A stretch of DNA of 64,000 nt, taken from positions 62,001 through 126,000 of the forward strand of contig NZ_FNYY01000014.1 of the NCBI RefSeq assembly GCF_900109145.1. Direction: 5' to 3'. Below, in pieces: positions 35,726 through 44,258 of this stretch. The notes beneath the pieces were generated by a model. The model searched no databases, was not told the DNA's origin, and saw nothing but the letters and a program-made list of their open reading frames with translations. How positions within the stretch are numbered: position 1 is the stretch's first letter; the number at the start of each line of letters is the position of its first letter. Both the position numbers and the translations under genes were made by a program. Origin of the DNA: Marinovum algicola. Lineage in GTDB: Bacteria; Pseudomonadota; Alphaproteobacteria; Rhodobacterales; Rhodobacteraceae.

Positions 35726-36540
35726 CCCGGTCGCGGGCCCTTCCGGTCGGCCTTGTCGCCGTGCTGCTGTTGGGCTGGGCCGCTGCGCCGGCCGGCGCGC
35801 AGCAGGCCGGCAGCGACCTGCTTGGCGCGATCGGCGATGCGCTGAGCGACGCCCCCGCCGGATCGGACGAACGCGCCAGCCTCTCGGGCCGGATCATCCA
35901 GCTTGTCGCCGCGATCACCGTGCTGTCGCTGGCGCCCGGGCTGCTGGTGATCATGACCAGCTTTACCCGCTTCGTCATCGTCTTCTCGATGCTGCGCTCG
36001 GCGCTGGGGCTGAACCAGACACCGCCCAACATGGTGCTGAGCTCGATGGCGCTGTTCATGACCTTCTTCGTCATGCAACCGGTGTTTCAGGACGCCTGGG
36101 ATAGCGGCGTTCAGCCGCTGATGGACAATGCGATCAGCGAGGAACAGGCGCTGCGCCGGATCGGTGATCCGTTCCGCGCCTTCATGTTCGTCAACACCCG
36201 CGAAAAGGATCTGGCGCTGTTCCACGAGATCGCCGGGCGCGACGCCGCCGAACAAGTGCCGCTGGCCGCAACCGCCGAAGAGGCCGACTGGCGCACGCTG
36301 GTGCCGGCCTTCATGATCTCGGAGCTGCGCCGCGCCTTCACCATCGGCTTTCTGATCTATCTGCCGTTTCTGGTGATCGATCTGATTGTCGCCTCGGTGC
36401 TGATGAGCGCCGGCATGATGATGTTGCCGCCGGTGCTGATTTCATTGCCGTTCAAGGTGATCTTCTTCGTTCTCATCGACGGCTGGTACATGCTGGCCGG
36501 CAGTCTCATGGAAAGCTACGTCCCGGTCACGGGCGGCTGA
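35722..36540 (+). CDS. fliP: Flagellar type III export gate protein FliP
   Basis: 272 residues. A signal peptide (to about residue 27, AGAQQAGS) is followed by four membrane helices. Signature stretches: LSLAPGLLVIMTSFTRFVIVFSMLR, NMVLSSMALFMTFFVMQPVF and the C-terminal PFLVIDLIVASVLMSAGMMMLPP. It is part of the export-gate ring with FliQ and FliR, which are outside the window. Confidence 0.93.
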   Translation: MTRSRALPVGLVAVLLLGWAAAPAGAQQAGSDLLGAIGDALSDAPAGSDERASLSGRIIQLVAAITVLSLAPGLLVIMTSFTRFVIVFSMLRSALGLNQTPPNMVLSSMALFMTFFVMQPVFQDAWDSGVQPLMDNAISEEQALRRIGDPFRAFMFVNTREKDLALFHEIAGRDAAEQVPLAATAEEADWRTLVPAFMISELRRAFTIGFLIYLPFLVIDLIVASVLMSAGMMMLPPVLISLPFKVIFFVLIDGWYMLAGSLMESYVPVTGG

Positions 36541-36562
36541 CACCACGGTAAGGAGCAGAGCC

Positions 36563-37612
36563 ATGGCCGTTGCAGACCTCAAGCGCAAGAGTGCAACCGA
36601 TGCGCGCCCCCGGCGGCGCAAGCTCAGCGGGCCGCAGAAGACCGCGATCCTGTTTCTTTGCCTCGGCGAGAAACGCGGCTCGGCGCTGTTGCAGCGGCTT
36701 GACGATCTCGAGATTCAGCAGGTCACCCGGGCGATGTCGGGGCTGGGCTCGATCTCTTCCGAGACGGTGGAGCAGGTGATGTCGGATTTTGTCGATGACA
36801 TCACCAACGGCGGCGGCGTGGTGGGCTCGTTCTCGGTCGCCGAGAACATGCTGCGTTCGCTCCTGCCGGGCGAGCAGGTCGATGGCATTCTCAAGGACAT
36901 CCGTGGCCCGCTGAAAGAGCGCGATCTCTGGGCGCGGTTTGGTGCCCTGTCGGAAAACGTCATCGCCAACTATCTGAAAAACGAGCACGAACAGACGGTT
37001 GCGGCGATCCTGTCGAACGTCAAGACGGATGTGGCGGCCAAGGTTCTGCCGCTGCTGGGCGCGGACAAGATGAACGATGTGGTCGAGCGGATGATCCGCA
37101 TGGAGGCGGTGCCGCACCACATGATGGCGCAGATCGAGGAATCGCTTCAGGCCGACATCATGAACGCCGGCGCCCAGCCCACCGTCAATGAACAGCACCA
37201 GCGCATGGCCGATCTCTTCAACAAGCTCGACCGCGTGGCCTTTGACGCGATGGCGACGGCGCTGACCGCCTCGGTGCCCGACAGTTTCGAGGCGATCAAG
37301 GCCAAGATGTTCACCTTCGAAGACCTGGCCAAGCTGGAACCGATGGATCTGGCCAAGGTGATGCGCAACATGCCGGGCAACACCCTGCCGACGGCGCTGA
37401 AAGGCGCCAGCCAGGACACCCGCGAGGCGTTTCTGGCGGCTTTGCCGCAGCGGTCGCGCGACATGTTGCAGGACGAGATGCAGGCGATGGGCCCGGTGCG
37501 CCGCCGCGAGGTCAGCGCGGCGCAGGCGCTGGCGCTGGATTACGCCCGCTCGCTGGCCGAGGACGAACAGATCCGCCTGCCGCTCAACGACGACGAGGAC
37601 GACATGATCTGA
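36563..37612 (+). CDS. fliG: Flagellar motor switch protein FliG
   Basis: 349 residues in three domains: FliG_N (about 20-125, LSGPQKTAILFLCLGEKRGSALLQ), FliG_M (about 130-210, with an EHEQTVAAILS motif) and FliG_C (about 240-330, torque helix with FEDLAKLEPMDLAKVMR). Charged residues for the stator interface are present. It begins 22 nt after fliP. Its stop is immediately adjacent to the stop of the convergent DUF1217 gene. Confidence 0.92.
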   Translation: MAVADLKRKSATDARPRRRKLSGPQKTAILFLCLGEKRGSALLQRLDDLEIQQVTRAMSGLGSISSETVEQVMSDFVDDITNGGGVVGSFSVAENMLRSLLPGEQVDGILKDIRGPLKERDLWARFGALSENVIANYLKNEHEQTVAAILSNVKTDVAAKVLPLLGADKMNDVVERMIRMEAVPHHMMAQIEESLQADIMNAGAQPTVNEQHQRMADLFNKLDRVAFDAMATALTASVPDSFEAIKAKMFTFEDLAKLEPMDLAKVMRNMPGNTLPTALKGASQDTREAFLAALPQRSRDMLQDEMQAMGPVRRREVSAAQALALDYARSLAEDEQIRLPLNDDEDDMI

Positions 37613-38428
37613 TCAGCGCAGCTTGTAGCCGCTGAAGCCGGTGACCGCGCTGATATCGAGGGTGACGGGCACGAAGCTGCCCGAGCCGACACCGCTGCTC
37701 AGGATCTGCAAGGCGGCATTGTTTGCGGTCAGGTCCGAGGTCGCGTCGGAAATGGCCACGTAGCGGGTGACCAGCTTCTCGACCTCGGCCGGATCCTTCA
37801 GGCTCTCGAGGTCGAGCTTTTCGGCGATGAATTCGGCCTGACGGTCGATATCCAGCGCCGCCACCGCGTCGGGCAGGCCGAGCACGGTGCGCACGAACTG
37901 CGAGATGTCGGAATCCTTGAGAATGTCGTAGGCGGTGTTGATGTCGGCGGCCTTGCGCCGGAAATCCAGTGCAATGCCAAGGGCTTCGTTCTCGTCGGCC
38001 TTTTCGTTGACATATTGCGTGTCGATGAACTTGTCGACCATGCGGGTCTTCCAGTTGCCGAGCATGGTGTTGATATTGCCGATGCCGTCGGTGCCAAAGC
38101 CCATGGTGGTGTAAAGCTCGGTGAACCGGCTGTCAGTCAGCTTGTTCACCAGCGCGTCTTCCTCTTCGATGTTGCTCTTGAGGATCTTTTCCATCATCGC
38201 CTTGCCGAAGATCTGATCTTCGAGGTCATGCGCCTTCATCACGAAGCTGTAGAGCTCGTAATCCGCCATCAGGTCGTCGACCGTCTCGACCGTCTCGATA
38301 TTTTCCAGGAAATAGGCGATGGCGCGGGCGTTCTGCGGCGCGTCGCGCATCATTTCCTGTTCCTTGGTCTCGGTGGCATCCACCAGCCGCAGCGCCACAT
38401 TGCCCGACATGCCGGCGACCGAGATCAT
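37613..38428 (-). CDS. DUF1217 flagellar protein
   Basis: 271 residues. Two similar helical halves around ARAIAYFLENIETVETVDDLMADYELYSFVMKAHDLED-like segments; the family is confined to alphaproteobacterial flagellar clusters and may be an export or filament chaperone. Overlaps flbT by 4 nt, making a flaF-flbT-DUF1217 unit. Function not established. Confidence 0.8.
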   Translation of the reverse strand: MISVAGMSGNVALRLVDATETKEQEMMRDAPQNARAIAYFLENIETVETVDDLMADYELYSFVMKAHDLEDQIFGKAMMEKILKSNIEEEDALVNKLTDSRFTELYTTMGFGTDGIGNINTMLGNWKTRMVDKFIDTQYVNEKADENEALGIALDFRRKAADINTAYDILKDSDISQFVRTVLGLPDAVAALDIDRQAEFIAEKLDLESLKDPAEVEKLVTRYVAISDATSDLTANNAALQILSSGVGSGSFVPVTLDISAVTGFSGYKLR

Positions 38429-38829
38429 GCGCTCACCTCCTGCCGCGCGCCGAGGATCTCGGTCTCGCGTGCGAGCAAGGGCCGCAGGTTGCGCAGGGCG
38501 GTGAAATATTCGCCGCGACTGACGTTGTTGGCGGTCTCGAAGACATGGCCGCGCAGCTCGGCCCCGAAGGTGGTGGCCAGCACCGCCAGCCGCTTCTGCG
38601 CCGATTTGGCGGTCTTGTCGCGGGTTTCGGGATCGATCAGCGCGCTCTGGATCAGGAAATAGACCGCCGTTACCGGCGTGGTCGCCGCCTCGGGGCCGAG
38701 CAGGTCGGTCTCGCGGATGATGTCGGCCCGTGTCTCGACCGTCAGCGTGCTCTTGCGGCCGCCGTTGCGCAACATGCAGCCGTTGACGATGATCCGTTCA
38801 AACGGCTTGAGCGTGAGATTGAGTGCCAT
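38425..38829 (-). CDS. flbT: Flagellin biosynthesis regulator FlbT
   Basis: 134 residues. Typical FlbT start (LTLKPFERIIVNGCMLRNGGRKSTLTVE) and a C-terminal helical part. FlbT binds flagellin mRNA 5' regions and checks flagellin translation in Caulobacter. Next to flaF and downstream of flagellin, as expected. Its first 32 nt overlap flaF. Confidence 0.9.
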   Translation of the reverse strand: MALNLTLKPFERIIVNGCMLRNGGRKSTLTVETRADIIRETDLLGPEAATTPVTAVYFLIQSALIDPETRDKTAKSAQKRLAVLATTFGAELRGHVFETANNVSRGEYFTALRNLRPLLARETEILGARQEVSA

Positions 38830-39235
38830 CGGTTTCCAATGCCGTCGGTGCCGGGCGACGCCCCGAAAGACCGCCCAGGATGTTCTGATTGACGTCGATC
38901 AATGCTTGCAGCCCGTCGCCGCCGCCCAGCACTTCGCCGCAGGCCCGGTCGACCCAGAGCGACAGCGAAATCAGATTGGCCTTGAGTGCAGCGGGAAGCT
39001 GGTTGCCGGCGCCGGCAAGATCGCCCTGAAGGCGCGCCCAGAGCTGACGGTTTTCGGCGATGTCCGCGCGCAGGCCCCGCGCGAGGATATTGGCGCGTTC
39101 GGCCTTGTCTCCGGCCTTGGCCCAGGCCTCGAGATGCTGGCTCATGGCGCCGGTGATGCGGGCGAAGACCCGGGCTTCGATCTGCCGCGGGCTGGCGCTC
39201 TCGCGGATCGTGCTCTTGTATGCGTTGATGCTCAT
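38798..39235 (-). CDS. flaF: Flagellar biosynthesis regulator FlaF
   Basis: 145 residues. MSINAYKSTIRESASPRQIEARVFARIT at the start, then the conserved LWVDRACGEVLGGGDGLQALIDVNQNILGGL. FlaF acts opposite to FlbT and is needed for flagellin synthesis and secretion. The start at 39235 is chosen because the family begins with this segment; upstream codons to 39301 do not match. Confidence 0.9.
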   Translation of the reverse strand: MSINAYKSTIRESASPRQIEARVFARITGAMSQHLEAWAKAGDKAERANILARGLRADIAENRQLWARLQGDLAGAGNQLPAALKANLISLSLWVDRACGEVLGGGDGLQALIDVNQNILGGLSGRRPAPTALETDGTQSHAQAV

Positions 39236-39311
39236 GTGCTGCTCTGCCTCTTTCCCCGTCGTTGCGGGGGGATTTCTGGCCGGGCACGGCATGTCCGTCA
39301 CTCCGGCGAAA

Positions 39312-39335
39312 GGGAGGCGCCGCCGGGCGCCTCCC
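39312..39335 (-). terminator. Terminator-like hairpin after the flagellin gene
   Basis: Perfect 10-bp arms GGGAGGCGCC and GGCGCCTCCC enclose a GCCG loop. It lies about 44 nt after the flagellin stop on the minus strand, with TTT following. It would separate abundant flagellin mRNA from flaF-flbT-DUF1217 while allowing some read-through. Confidence 0.65.
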
Positions 39336-39378
39336 CGTTGTCAGATTTGCCGGGGCCCGGGGGCGCCCGCAAATGCCG

Positions 39379-40323
39379 TTAGCGGAACAGCGACAGGATG
39401 TTCTGCGGCGCCTGGTTGGCGATCGACAGCGACTGGGTTGCCAGCTGCTGCTGCACCTGGAGCGCTTGCAGACGCGCGGCCTCTTCTTCCATGTTGGCAT
39501 CGATCATCGAGCCCACCGAACCGTCGATGTTGTCGACAACGGCTTGCAGGAAGGTCTGCTGGGTCTCGACCGACTTTTCCGACTGGCCCAGCTTGGTGGC
39601 GATGTCGGTGACGCCGCTGAGGGTCGTCTCGGTGGTGGCCAGCACGCCGCTCAGGAAGGCGGCGCCGTTGGTCGCGTTGCTGGCGTTGGTGCCAAAGTTG
39701 GTCGCGATGGTCTTGAAGTCCGACACCAGGATGCCGAGGTCGTGGGTGCCCACGGTGATCGAGGTGGTGGCATAGGTGCCGCCGGCCCGGCTGACGCCGG
39801 TCACGGTGTTGCGGTCGACGCCGACGGCGGTGTCGGTTTGCGCCGCCGCGGCGCTGAAGGTGCCGTTGGTGGCATCCAGCGTGGCCGCGGTGACATCACC
39901 GTCCGAATAGGCGCCCGCGCCCAGCATGTCGTCGCCGTTGAAGGTCGACTGGCTCAGCGTGGTTTCCATCGATTTGACCAGTTCGTTCAGGTCGTTCTCG
40001 ATCTCGTCGAGACCGCTGGTCGCGCCCTGGGCAAAGGCCACGCGATCAAGGAATTCCTGCGCCAGATCCTGAACGCTTTCGGCCCCGAGACGCGCGGTGG
40101 ACACCGAGCTCTTGGTGATGGTCAGGCCTTCGTTGATCGAGGAATAGACCGAGCTGTCGCTCTTCATGGTTTCCGAGATCTGGAAATAGGCGGCGTTGTC
40201 CTTGCCCGATTCCACCTTGAGACCCGAGGAGATCCGGTTCTGGGTGCTGCCCAGGTCGTCGTTGATGTTGCGCAGGGTTGCGAGTGCAGCCATTGCGCTG
40301 CTGTTCGTATTGATTGAAGACAT
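39379..40323 (-). CDS. Flagellin
   Basis: 314 residues. Conserved N-terminal D0/D1 coils (MSSINTNSSAMAALATLRNIN, RISSGLKVESGKDNAAYFQIS) and C-terminal coils (QVQQQLATQSLSIANQAPQ then ILSLFR). The middle is short and Thr/Ala-rich, so the filament surface domain is small. Secreted through the flagellar export channel; it needs FlaF, FlbT and probably FlgN-like factors. The only flagellin gene in the window. Confidence 0.94.
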   Translation of the reverse strand: MSSINTNSSAMAALATLRNINDDLGSTQNRISSGLKVESGKDNAAYFQISETMKSDSSVYSSINEGLTITKSSVSTARLGAESVQDLAQEFLDRVAFAQGATSGLDEIENDLNELVKSMETTLSQSTFNGDDMLGAGAYSDGDVTAATLDATNGTFSAAAAQTDTAVGVDRNTVTGVSRAGGTYATTSITVGTHDLGILVSDFKTIATNFGTNASNATNGAAFLSGVLATTETTLSGVTDIATKLGQSEKSVETQQTFLQAVVDNIDGSVGSMIDANMEEEAARLQALQVQQQLATQSLSIANQAPQNILSLFR

Positions 40324-40435
40324 TTACTGCTCCGATTTTCTATCGTTGGTCTTCGTCTTTCTGACGAAAACGGCACTGCCGTGCGCCATGGGTAACACGG
40401 GTCCGGCCGAGCAGAAGGCCAAAAAAGCGTTTGTC

Positions 40436-40846
40436 TTAAACCGATTGATCCAAACGTTGCGGTTGAGTCACATCCCCGGTTTTTCGCGCACCACCCCGAT
40501 CATAGAGCCCGCGAAGGCTCTGACGGTCGCGAATGCGGTCGATTTCCTGCGCTACGGCGCCTGTAGCCTCGGTCATGCGCTGCAAAAGCGACAGATCCGT
40601 CTGGATCAGCCCGTGCAGCTCCTCGAGCTTGCGGCGCAGGGCAACCGTCGCCGGTGCGCTGCCGGATAAAAATTTTTCCTGATTTTCAAAGGCGGCCTCA
40701 ATTTCGCCCAAAAGCTCTGTCTTGCGGGGATAGAGCTCTTCGACCCGGGCCAGCTGCCCCTGCCCGATCGCCGCGATCTCGTCGCGCAGCAGCCGGGCCA
40801 GCTGATCGACAAGTTGGGTGGCGCGGGCCGGTGTCATCTCGCTCAT
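40436..40846 (-). CDS. FlgN-like flagellar export chaperone
   Basis: 136 residues, almost wholly helical, with an N-terminal coiled coil (LVDQLARLLRDEIAAIGQGQLARVEEL) and a second helix (LRRKLEELHGLIQTDLSLLQRM) as in FlgN proteins for hook-junction proteins. Third gene of the flgI operon; its start overlaps the rod-binding protein stop. Identity is inferred from size, helices and position. Confidence 0.65.
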   Translation of the reverse strand: MSEMTPARATQLVDQLARLLRDEIAAIGQGQLARVEELYPRKTELLGEIEAAFENQEKFLSGSAPATVALRRKLEELHGLIQTDLSLLQRMTEATGAVAQEIDRIRDRQSLRGLYDRGGARKTGDVTQPQRLDQSV

Positions 40847-41166
40847 CCGCCCTGCTCCTGCTCTGCCTTGGTCTGGGCATAGGCCTCGAGCGCGCCGCGC
40901 AGGCTGGCGGTGATGCCGGCGCCGCCCTGTTCGGCGATCTGCCGGCCAAAGGCCTCGGCCATGAAGGAGCGCCAGTGTTCCTCTGCCTGGCCGCCGCCGA
41001 AATCGCCGATATCGACCTGTGCCAGCATCTCGTCGACCATCTGGCTCAGAAACATCGCCTCGAACTCGCGCGCCGCCGATTGCGCCGCGTCGGGCGCGGC
41101 CTTGCCCGGCTCGGCCGCCTGCGCGCCGGTGACCTGAAGCGCCGCCATATTGGTAGCAATGTCCAT
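40843..41166 (-). CDS. Rod-binding protein (FlgJ N-terminal domain type)
   Basis: 107 residues. FEAMFLSQMVDEMLAQVDIGDFGGGQAEEHWRSFMAEAFGRQI is the rod-binding domain core; no muramidase domain follows, as is usual in alphaproteobacteria. It caps the growing rod in the periplasm. Nine nucleotides follow flgI. Confidence 0.85.
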   Translation of the reverse strand: MDIATNMAALQVTGAQAAEPGKAAPDAAQSAAREFEAMFLSQMVDEMLAQVDIGDFGGGQAEEHWRSFMAEAFGRQIAEQGGAGITASLRGALEAYAQTKAEQEQGG

Positions 41167-41175
41167 GTGGCCTCC

Positions 41176-42288
41176 TCAGATGATTTCCAGATCGGCATGC
41201 AGCGCGCCGGCGGCCTTGATGGCCTGAAGGATCGAAATGGTCTGCGTCGCCGTCAGGCCGATGGCATTGAGCGCATCGACCAGCCGTTGCAGGCTGACAT
41301 CGGCGCCCTCGAGAATGGTGAAATGGGTTTCGGTCTCTTCGACCTCGACCGAGGTTCGGGGCACCACCACCGTGGTGCCGCCAATGGTCACCGGGTTGGG
41401 CTGGCTGACCTGCGGATCCTCGCGCACCATCACGGTCAGCCCGCCCTGGCTGACGGCGACACGCGCAATGCGCACATTGGCCCCGATCACGATGGTGCCG
41501 GAGCGCGCGTCGATCACCACCTTGGCGGTGCTGTCGGGGGTGACCAGCAGGTTTTCGACGTCGGCCAGCACGCCGGGCACATCCAGCTTGTCGGCGCTTC
41601 CCAGAGCGATTTCCACCGTCGCCGGATCGAGCACCCGCGCGGCATTCCCACCCAGTCGCGCCTCGATCACCTCTTCGACGCGGGCCGCGGTGGTGAAATC
41701 GGGGTTGCGCAGGTTGAGCCGGATGTTGCGCAGCGAGGTCAGCTCGAATTCGATCTCGTTCTCGACGGTGGCGCCGTTCTCGATCCGCGCTACCGTCGGC
41801 ACGCCCTCGACCACCGAGGCCGCCTGCCCCTGCGCCGCCCAGCCGGCCACCGCGATCGGCCCCTGCGCCACCGCATAGACCTCGCCATCGGCACCGGTCA
41901 GCGGCGTCACGATCAGGGTGCCGCCGCGCAGCGACGAGGCATCGCCCAGCGACGAGACCACCACATCGATCGGCGAGCCGCGCCGGGCAAAGGGCGGCAG
42001 CATCGCGGTGACCATGACAGCGGCGGTATTGGCGGTCTTGATGCTGTCTTCCGACAGGTTGCCGACCCCCAGCCGTTCAAGCATCGCCTCGATGCTTTTC
42101 TCGGTGAAGGGGCTGTTGCGCAGGGTGTCGCCGGTGCCGTTGAGCCCGACCACGAGGCCATAACCCACCAGTTGGTTCTCGCGCACGCCTTCGAAGGTGG
42201 CGATATCCTTGATCCGCACCTCGGCCCAGCCCGGCAGGGCCGGCAAGAGCGCGGTGGCAAGGGCGGCAAAGAGGGCGGCGATACGCAT
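41176..42288 (-). CDS. flgI: Flagellar P-ring protein FlgI
   Basis: 370 residues with a signal peptide (MRIAALFAALATALLPALPGWA, cut before EVRIKD). Strong family motifs: FEGVRENQLVGYGLVVGLNGTGD and LQRLVDALNAIGLTATQTISILQAIKAAGALHA. It assembles the ring around the rod in the peptidoglycan layer. The start at 42288 is set by the signal peptide; the frame stays open upstream to 42387 through a promoter. Confidence 0.94.
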   Translation of the reverse strand: MRIAALFAALATALLPALPGWAEVRIKDIATFEGVRENQLVGYGLVVGLNGTGDTLRNSPFTEKSIEAMLERLGVGNLSEDSIKTANTAAVMVTAMLPPFARRGSPIDVVVSSLGDASSLRGGTLIVTPLTGADGEVYAVAQGPIAVAGWAAQGQAASVVEGVPTVARIENGATVENEIEFELTSLRNIRLNLRNPDFTTAARVEEVIEARLGGNAARVLDPATVEIALGSADKLDVPGVLADVENLLVTPDSTAKVVIDARSGTIVIGANVRIARVAVSQGGLTVMVREDPQVSQPNPVTIGGTTVVVPRTSVEVEETETHFTILEGADVSLQRLVDALNAIGLTATQTISILQAIKAAGALHADLEII

Positions 42289-42368
42289 GACGCTCCGAAA
42301 CTGGCTGGCCCGGGCCGCTCGGGACCCATTGCCAAGAGTAAACATCGGAGCGAAGAAAATCGCAATGT

Positions 42369-42397
42369 TTAATTCTTGATTAACCATTCTATTCTTG
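42369..42397. promoter_or_regulatory. CtrA-like box and two CAAGRATAG elements in the flgI/regulator divergent promoter
   Basis: TTAA-N7-TTAACC at 42369-42385 fits the CtrA consensus (TTAA-N7-TTAAC). Within and beside it lie AATTCTTG (42371-42378) and CTATTCTTG (42389-42397), the reverse complements of the flagellar element seen elsewhere in the window. The 192-nt gap separates flgI from the OmpR-type gene. Binding by CtrA is inference. Confidence 0.55.
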
Positions 42398-42480
42398 TGT
42401 TATGCTTGACCGCACCACAGGTTTTGCGCATTGTATGCTTGTCAAAGCATGGCGAAGTCAAAAATCGGTCAGGGGGCGTG

Positions 42481-43236
42481 GTGCATATCTACCTTTACGA
42501 CGCGCGAACGAACGCCCTCGGCGGTCTGTTGTTCGGTCTCGCCGATGCGGATTGGCAGCCAGTGACGGTGACCGACGACTTCTTCGAACGTCAGCTCGAC
42601 CTGCTCGCGCCCGAGGGCTGTGCCGACCGGCCGGTGCTGATGTGGGCCCATTCCCGCGCCGTCAAGCATATCGCCCGCCTGCGCCGGGCCGGATGCTGCA
42701 ACCCGGTGCTGGTGCTGCGCGGCACGCGCGACCCGGAAGCGGCGATGGAAACCCTCGATGCCGGCGCCGACGACGATATCGTCGGCCCGCTGACCGGCCA
42801 TGAGCTGCGCGCCCGGGTCAATGCCATCACCCGGCGGTTCCACGGCCATGCGGCGGCCTCGATCAATGTCGGCGATGTGACCGCGTTTTTCGACGGCCGC
42901 GACCCGGAAGTCGCCGGCCAGCCGATGAAGCTCTCGCAGCGCGAGTTGGCGATCTTTCAGCAGATCGCCCTGGCGGCGCCACGGGTGGTGTCGAAATCGC
43001 GGATCTACGATGCGGTCTACGGCATGGCCGACGATCAGCCCTTCGACAAGGTGATCGACGTCTACATCCACCGCATCCGGCGCAAGATCGAAGAGATGTC
43101 GCCGCTGGGCGATCCGCATATCCGCACCCTGCGCGGCCGCGGCTACAAGCTCGACCCGGCGGAGTCCGACGAGACGACCGCCCCGCTGCCGCCGCGCGGA
43201 TCAACCCATGTAGTTCAGAAAGCTCAGCTGGGATAG
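42481..43236 (+). CDS. OmpR-type flagellar regulator with degenerate receiver domain (FtcR-like)
   Basis: 251 residues from GTG 42481 with CAGGGGGC upstream. The receiver domain (about 1-115) begins VHIYLYDARTNALGG; the place of the phosphorylated Asp reads LMWAHSRA, so no phosphate acceptor is seen. The C-terminal winged helix (about 145-235, MKLSQRELAIFQQIALAAPRVVSKSRIYDAVYG then VYIHRIRRKIEEM) is intact. FtcR of Brucella and Rem of Sinorhizobium are related atypical flagellar activators. Its last 36 nt overlap the convergent flgL gene. Confidence 0.8.
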   Translation: MHIYLYDARTNALGGLLFGLADADWQPVTVTDDFFERQLDLLAPEGCADRPVLMWAHSRAVKHIARLRRAGCCNPVLVLRGTRDPEAAMETLDAGADDDIVGPLTGHELRARVNAITRRFHGHAAASINVGDVTAFFDGRDPEVAGQPMKLSQRELAIFQQIALAAPRVVSKSRIYDAVYGMADDQPFDKVIDVYIHRIRRKIEEMSPLGDPHIRTLRGRGYKLDPAESDETTAPLPPRGSTHVVQKAQLG

Positions 43237-44247
43237 CCGCGCGGTCACCGCATAGCTGGCCTGAAGCTGGGTTTCCAGCGCGGTGATCTCGGTCGCCGCC
43301 TGATAGCTGTCGACGCCAATCAGATCGCTCACCCGCGTGGAATAGACCAGTGCGCGGTCCTGCATCCGGGTGTTGGCGGCGTCGATCCGGGCCGAACCGG
43401 CGTCCAGCCGGACCTGGCTGTCAAGCAGGCCCTCCATGCCCGAGGCCAGCCGCGCGGTGGCGGCGCCGACCCAGTCGGCATAGGCGGAGGGATCACTGAT
43501 CTCCTGCGCATCGGTGGCCGCCAGCATGGCAAGCCCCTGAAGCACATCGCGAAATGCCGGATCATTGGCCTGCACGTCAAGCCGCAGGGTTTCGCCGTCG
43601 CCGATATTGACGGTGACGGCGCTGCCGCCGCCGGTGTCAAACAGCGCGTCAAAGCTGCCGTCGGCATTGTCGAACAGCGCATCCATCTCGGCGATCCGGG
43701 CGGTAACTTCGACACCGGTCCCCATCCCCTGGGCCAGAAGCGCGCCGATTGCCGCGCCGGGGGTCTCGCCGCTGCTGGTGCTGGTCTGATCCCAGGGGGT
43801 CAGCGACCGGGTGTCGCTGGCGCTGCCGGAAAACAGCGCCAGCCCGGCGTGGGTCGCATTGGCCTGGCCGATCAGCGCATCGAGCGCGACCCGCGCCTGA
43901 AGCTGCAAGCCGCTGCCGGTGGAGCCGCCGACAGTGCTGTTGGCCACCGCCAGATCGAACGCCGGCTGCACGCTCTCGCGGATGGTGCCAAGGGCGCGGC
44001 TCATGCTGTCGAACCGACCGCCCAGCAGGGTGTTGGCGGTGACCTGGGCCGCGTCGCGGTCGAGCGCGGCATTCAGCGCCAGCGCCTCCGAGGCGCTGGC
44101 GCCGAGCGAGGCGTAGATGTCGCTCTGGACGCCGGTGGCCAGCTCCTGCTCGGCCTGGGCAAGACGGTTTTGCAGCTCGGCATTGGTATTGCGGCGCAGC
44201 AGGTTGCTGTAGAGCGTCGAGGGGCCGTTTGTCATGTTGTAGATCAT
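43201..44247 (-). CDS. flgL: Flagellar hook-filament junction protein FlgL
   Basis: 348 residues, N-terminal flagellin-like coil (LYSNLLRRNTNAELQNRLAQAEQELATG) and C-terminal coil (YQAATEITALETQLQASYAVTARLSQLSFLNYMG). It joins filament to hook with FlgK. GAGGA precedes the start. It ends inside the 3' end of the convergent OmpR-type gene. Confidence 0.88.
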   Translation of the reverse strand: MIYNMTNGPSTLYSNLLRRNTNAELQNRLAQAEQELATGVQSDIYASLGASASEALALNAALDRDAAQVTANTLLGGRFDSMSRALGTIRESVQPAFDLAVANSTVGGSTGSGLQLQARVALDALIGQANATHAGLALFSGSASDTRSLTPWDQTSTSSGETPGAAIGALLAQGMGTGVEVTARIAEMDALFDNADGSFDALFDTGGGSAVTVNIGDGETLRLDVQANDPAFRDVLQGLAMLAATDAQEISDPSAYADWVGAATARLASGMEGLLDSQVRLDAGSARIDAANTRMQDRALVYSTRVSDLIGVDSYQAATEITALETQLQASYAVTARLSQLSFLNYMG

Positions 44248-44258
44248 CTGTGCATTCC

